From Planctomycetota bacterium (GTDB taxonomy: Bacteria > Planctomycetota > PLA2 > JAEUHO01), in the NCBI GenBank assembly GCA_026647295.1, contig JAPKHB010000175.1:1-7820 (forward strand): a stretch of 7,820 nt of DNA, given 5' to 3'. The position numbers and the translations under genes were made by a program. The first letter of the stretch is position 1. Every line of letters starts with the position of its first letter. This document shows positions 4,914-7,820 of this stretch, piece after piece. Below the pieces are notes generated by a model. That model made no database searches. It was not told the origin of the DNA and saw nothing but the letters and a program-made list of their open reading frames with translations.

Positions 4914-7690
4914 CGCGCGAAGGCGAGTTCGAGCGCCGCCTCCGCGTCGATCACGACGGGCGCGTCGAAGCGGTCCGCGAACGCGGCGAGCGCCGCCCGG
5001 CAGGTCTCGGGGTCGCCCACCAGCACCACCACCGCCCCCGGACGCAGCACCTCGGCCGGGGCCAGGGCGTTGAGGTCGGCGGCCGTCAGGCGGCCCAGCG
5101 CCTCGAGGTCGGCGGCGGGCGTGGCGGGCGCAAGCCCGGCGCGGGCCAGCGGGGCGAGCACGCCCGTCACCCCGGCCAGCGACTCGTAGGCCCCCATCAG
5201 GTCCTGGCGGCCGGTGGCCACGGCCTTCGCCACCTCCTCGGGGTCGACGTCGCCCGACCGGATGCGGTCCAACTCGCGCAGGAACTCGCCGAGCGCCTCC
5301 GTCGTGACCGACTGCTCCACGTTGGCGGAGGCGAGGAAGAGGCCGGCGGCGCAGCCCAGGTCAAAGGCCGAGCCCGCGCCGTACGTGTAGCCCTTGTCCT
5401 CGCGCAGGTTGGCGTTGAGGCGGCTGGTGAAGCTTCCGCCCAGGATCGTGTTGAGCGCGCCCAGCGCGCTGCGCTGCGGCGTGGCCAGCGGGGGCGCCGG
5501 CGCCAGGAAGCGGATCACCGTCTGGGGCGCCCCGGGACGCGCCACGACCAGCGCCCCCAGGCGCGGGCCCGCGGGGGGGGGCGGCGGCGCCGCCTCCCGG
5601 CAGGCCGCGGGGGCCGAGGCCACCGGGCCGGCCGCGGCCGGCGCCGCGCCAAAGGCCCGCTCGGCCAACGCGCGCGCCGCGGCCGGCGTGAGGTCGCCGG
5701 CCAGCAGCAGGATCGCGCCGCGGGGGTCGCGCAGGCGTGCGTGGTGCGCCCGCACGTCGGCCAGTTCGAGCGCGGCCGCGCGCGCCGGGGTGCCGGCGGG
5801 CGGAAGGGCGAAGGGGGCCGCGGGGCCGTAGAGGAAGGCCGCTCCGACGTGGCGGGCCAGCGCGGAGGGGTCGTCGGCCGTGCGGCGCAGGTGCTCCACC
5901 TGCAGCGCCTGCTCGCGCCGGAAGGCGTCTGCGGCAAGCCGCGGGCGCTGCCAGGCGTCGGCCATCAGCCCGAGCGCCTCCGGCGCGTGCGCGACCAGCG
6001 TCTCGAGCGCCAGCACCGTGGCCTCGCGCTCGGCGGCGATCGAGAGCGAGGCGCCCAGGCGCTCCAGCGCGCCGGCGAACTCCAGCGCGTCGCGCTCGCC
6101 CGCGCCCTCGCCCAGGAGCGTGGCCGTCAGCGCGGCCAGCCCGGCCTTTTCGGGCGGGACCGCCGCGGCCCCGGGCCCCAGCAGGAGGCGCGCGGAGAGC
6201 AGCGGCAGGCCGGGACGCTCGACCAGCCAGACCCCGAGGCCGTTGGGCAGCCGGAACACGTGCGGGTCGGGGGGCACGAAGGCCCGCGCGGGCGCGTCCG
6301 GCGGCCGCTCGGCGCGCGTGGGCAACCCGGGCGGCGCGGGGGTCGCGGGCACGACCCGAAGGACCAGGCGCCGTTCGGGGTGCAGCACCGCCCGCGCCAC
6401 GGCCCGCACGCCGTCGGGCGTCGCCTGCTGGTAGCGCGCGAGGTCGGCGGCCAGCCCCTCGGGGCGCCCGAGGTAGGCGTCGTACTGGTTGAGGCGGTCG
6501 GCCACCTCGAGCAGCGACTGCAGGGCGCTCACGTTCTCCGTCTCGACGCGCGCCCGGGCGCGGGCGAGTTCGTCGGCCGTCGGCCCCTCGTCGCGCAGCC
6601 GCGCCAACTCCTCGCCGACCCGGGCCTCGATGCGCTCGAGGTCGGCGTCCGCGCGGGCGGTGACCTGGATCTGGAAGAGGCTGCCCAGGCGCATGCTCTG
6701 CTGCCAGGCGGCCACGTCGACGGCCAACTCCTCGTCCCGCACCAGGCGCCGGACCAGGCGCCCGTTCTTGCCTTCGCCCAGGGCGTAGGCGATCAGGTCC
6801 ATCTCGGCGTCGCCGGGCGCGTAGAAGGCCGGCGAGTGCCAGACGAAGACGAGGCGCGGGAGCTGGACCGCGTCGGCCACGGTCACCCGCTCTTCGCGCA
6901 GCAGGGCGGCCGCGGGCGCGGACCGCCGGGGCACCTCCGCGCCGCGCGGCAGCGAGCCGAACAGCCCCTGGATCAGCGGGCGCACGGCCGCGGCGTCGAA
7001 GTCGCCGGCCACGACGAGCGTGGCGTTGCTCGGCACGTAGTAGGTGCGGAAGAACGCCTTCACGTCGTCCACCGTGGCCGCCACGAGGTCCTCGTGGCTT
7101 CCGATCACGTGGAAGTGATACGGGTGGTCGACGGGGTACATCCGCTCGTAGACCAGCAGTTCGGACGGCCCGTACGGCGCGTTGTCGTAGGCCTCGCGCC
7201 GCTCGTTGCGCACGACCTGCCGCTGCAAGTCAAGCTTCTCCTGCGTCATGGCGTCGCCGAGCCCCTCCAGGCGGTCGGCCTCGAGCCACAACAGCGTGGG
7301 CAGGAGCGACGAGGGGCCCCAGCTGTAGTAGTTGGTGCGGTCAAAGCCGGTCGAGGCGTTGTTGGCCCCGCCCCCGGCCTCCATGATCTGGTCGAACATG
7401 CTGCCCGGCACGCGCTCGGTGCCCATGAACATCAGGTGCTCGAAGAGGTGCGCAAAGCCCGAACGCCCCGGGGGCTCCTCGCGGGTGCCCACGTGATACC
7501 AGAGGTTGACGGCGACCATCGGCAGGTCGCGCCGCTCGTGCAGGATCACCGTGAGCCCGTTGTCGAGTTGGTACTTCTCGGCCGCGAGCGCCGGGGGCTC
7601 GGCGCCGGCGGGCGGAGCGAGGAGGAAGGATAGGGAGAGGAGGAAGAGGAGGCAGGACGCGGGCGCGCCGCGCGGGGCGGCGATTGACAA
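4910..7690 (-). CDS. Two-domain M16 (insulinase-like) zinc peptidase, 5' end probably lost
   Basis: About 926 residues form two fused M16 units, as in long bacterial insulinase/PqqL-type proteins. The first unit (about 38-250) carries the inverted zinc motif HLFEH (H81, E84, H85), and the third ligand E163 lies in VVRNERR, 78 residues beyond H85. The second unit (from about 470) lacks HxxEH. It keeps the late-domain substrate motif, GGSFTSRLNANLREDKGYTYG at 751-771, with R757 and Y768-Y770. Hydrophobic residues 12-26 followed by PAGA look like a signal peptide, so the enzyme should act outside the cytoplasm, degrading peptides in the periplasm or at the envelope. The only available start is a TTG at 7690 with no ribosome site, and it lies beyond the composition break near 7682, so the true start and promoter are probably missing. 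The stop overlaps the flavoprotein GTG. A run of nine G at 5573-5581 encodes a proline linker. Family sure, start not. Confidence 0.92.
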   Translation of the reverse strand: MSIAAPRGAPASCLLFLLSLSFLLAPPAGAEPPALAAEKYQLDNGLTVILHERRDLPMVAVNLWYHVGTREEPPGRSGFAHLFEHLMFMGTERVPGSMFDQIMEAGGGANNASTGFDRTNYYSWGPSSLLPTLLWLEADRLEGLGDAMTQEKLDLQRQVVRNERREAYDNAPYGPSELLVYERMYPVDHPYHFHVIGSHEDLVAATVDDVKAFFRTYYVPSNATLVVAGDFDAAAVRPLIQGLFGSLPRGAEVPRRSAPAAALLREERVTVADAVQLPRLVFVWHSPAFYAPGDAEMDLIAYALGEGKNGRLVRRLVRDEELAVDVAAWQQSMRLGSLFQIQVTARADADLERIEARVGEELARLRDEGPTADELARARARVETENVSALQSLLEVADRLNQYDAYLGRPEGLAADLARYQQATPDGVRAVARAVLHPERRLVLRVVPATPAPPGLPTRAERPPDAPARAFVPPDPHVFRLPNGLGVWLVERPGLPLLSARLLLGPGAAAVPPEKAGLAALTATLLGEGAGERDALEFAGALERLGASLSIAAEREATVLALETLVAHAPEALGLMADAWQRPRLAADAFRREQALQVEHLRRTADDPSALARHVGAAFLYGPAAPFALPPAGTPARAAALELADVRAHHARLRDPRGAILLLAGDLTPAAARALAERAFGAAPAAAGPVASAPAACREAAPPPPPAGPRLGALVVARPGAPQTVIRFLAPAPPLATPQRSALGALNTILGGSFTSRLNANLREDKGYTYGAGSAFDLGCAAGLFLASANVEQSVTTEALGEFLRELDRIRSGDVDPEEVAKAVATGRQDLMGAYESLAGVTGVLAPLARAGLAPATPAADLEALGRLTAADLNALAPAEVLRPGAVVVLVGDPETCRAALAAFADRFDAPVVIDAEAALELAFAR
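7681..7684. other. Composition and gene-content junction
   Basis: To the left the DNA is very GC-rich and encodes the minus-strand M16 signal peptide. To the right GC drops to about 54% (76 of 140 bases from 7681 to the end by my count), and the plus strand encodes an RluA-type protein beginning in the middle of its catalytic motif. The codon just left (GCG, 7680-7682) gives Ala where the RluA family has an invariant Arg, which places the break at about 7682/7683. Two unrelated genes are cut at the same point, the pattern of a chimeric assembly join or a recent recombination end. Confidence 0.7.
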
Positions 7691-7820
7691 GTCAACGAGC
7701 GGGGTCGTGCTGTTTGCGTTGTCGGCGGAGGCGCATCGTTCGTTGAGCGTTCAATTCGAAAAGCATGACGTGGAGAAGATTTATCACGCGCTCATCAACG
7801 GCGTCCCAAAATGGGAGGAG
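7683..7820 (+). CDS. RluA-family pseudouridine synthase fragment (both ends missing)
   Basis: Forty-six codons in frame from 7683 to the window end read IDKSTSGVVLFALSAEAHRSL, then SVQFEKHDVEKIYHALINGV and PKWEE. This matches the RluA/RluC/RluD core: the catalytic R-(L/I)-D-K-x-T-SG motif, where the Asp at 7686-7688 is the nucleophile, then the xxAHxxLxxQFexxxvEKxYxAlvxG block. Family members turn uridine into pseudouridine at defined rRNA or tRNA positions in the cytosol. The invariant Arg and the whole N-terminal half are absent, because the sequence to the left belongs to the M16 gene. The gene runs off the right edge. Codon use (GAA, AAG, ATT, TAT, AAA) is far less GC-biased than in all other genes here. 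As it stands it cannot make an active enzyme; whether it is a true pseudogene or half of a misjoined contig cannot be decided from sequence alone. Confidence 0.75.
   Translation, partial: MDKSTSGVVLFALSAEAHRSLSVQFEKHDVEKIYHALINGVPKWEE

Noticed and set aside
2181..5189. About 1000-codon plus-strand open frame, and a 700-codon minus-strand frame at 2176-4308
   Set aside because: Both overlap the DAC and flavoprotein genes, whose motifs are clear, and both give repetitive Arg/Gly/Pro/Ala proteins. They are shadows created by base composition.
5741..7633. About 630-codon plus-strand open frame opposite the M16 peptidase
   Set aside because: It is antisense to a gene with an intact HxxEH motif and a matching C-terminal domain; the translated product resembles no folded protein.
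1..7820. CRISPR array, tRNA, rRNA, insertion sequence or riboswitch
   Set aside because: I saw no regularly spaced repeats, no tRNA or rRNA-like stretch, no transposase or terminal inverted repeats. Almost all bases are coding, leaving no room for such elements.

Overview
The window is a densely coded stretch of a very GC-rich bacterial genome. Sampled 60-base lines run from about 68 to 85% GC. Gene ends touch or overlap, and the only real intergenic gap is about 75 bases. A signal peptide on the M16 peptidase suggests a Gram-negative type envelope, but nothing here fixes the phylum. High-GC environmental lineages such as Deltaproteobacteria/Myxococcota-like or Planctomycete-like bacteria fit. 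Five of the six visible stop codons are TAG, which is uncommon in GC-rich genomes.

Layout. (1) At 1-408 (+) is the C-terminal part of an aminoglycoside-phosphotransferase (APH) fold kinase, cut by the window edge. (2) At 1522-2082 (-) and 405-1514 (-) is a two-gene unit: a small multi-pass membrane protein with a duplicated LGLPxGxVR motif, then a membrane-anchored family 2 glycosyltransferase of the CrtQ/CruC-like type. (3) At 2158-3660 (+), divergent from that unit, is a 500-residue protein whose C-terminus is a DAC (DisA_N-type, diadenylate cyclase) domain. Its DGA motif is intact, but the RHRAA motif has become RYNSA. A second DGAV-containing segment upstream looks like a degenerate copy of the same fold. 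(4) At 4910-7690 (-) and 3657-4913 (-) is a translationally coupled pair: a two-domain M16 zinc peptidase and a BaiN/HI0933-family flavoprotein. The flavoprotein ends tail-to-tail with the DAC gene in a shared CTAG, inside a perfect 16-bp palindrome.

(5) At about 7682 the sequence changes character. GC falls to about 54% over the last 140 bases, and the + strand begins, in the middle of a catalytic motif, to encode an RluA-family pseudouridine synthase. The M16 gene loses its 5' end at the same point. Both genes being broken at one place indicates a junction between two DNA sources: an assembly chimera, or less likely a real recombination scar.

The genes do not form an obvious single pathway. 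The strongest candidate for new biology is the DAC-like protein, a possible variant cyclic-dinucleotide synthase or sensor. The strongest technical point is the junction near 7682.
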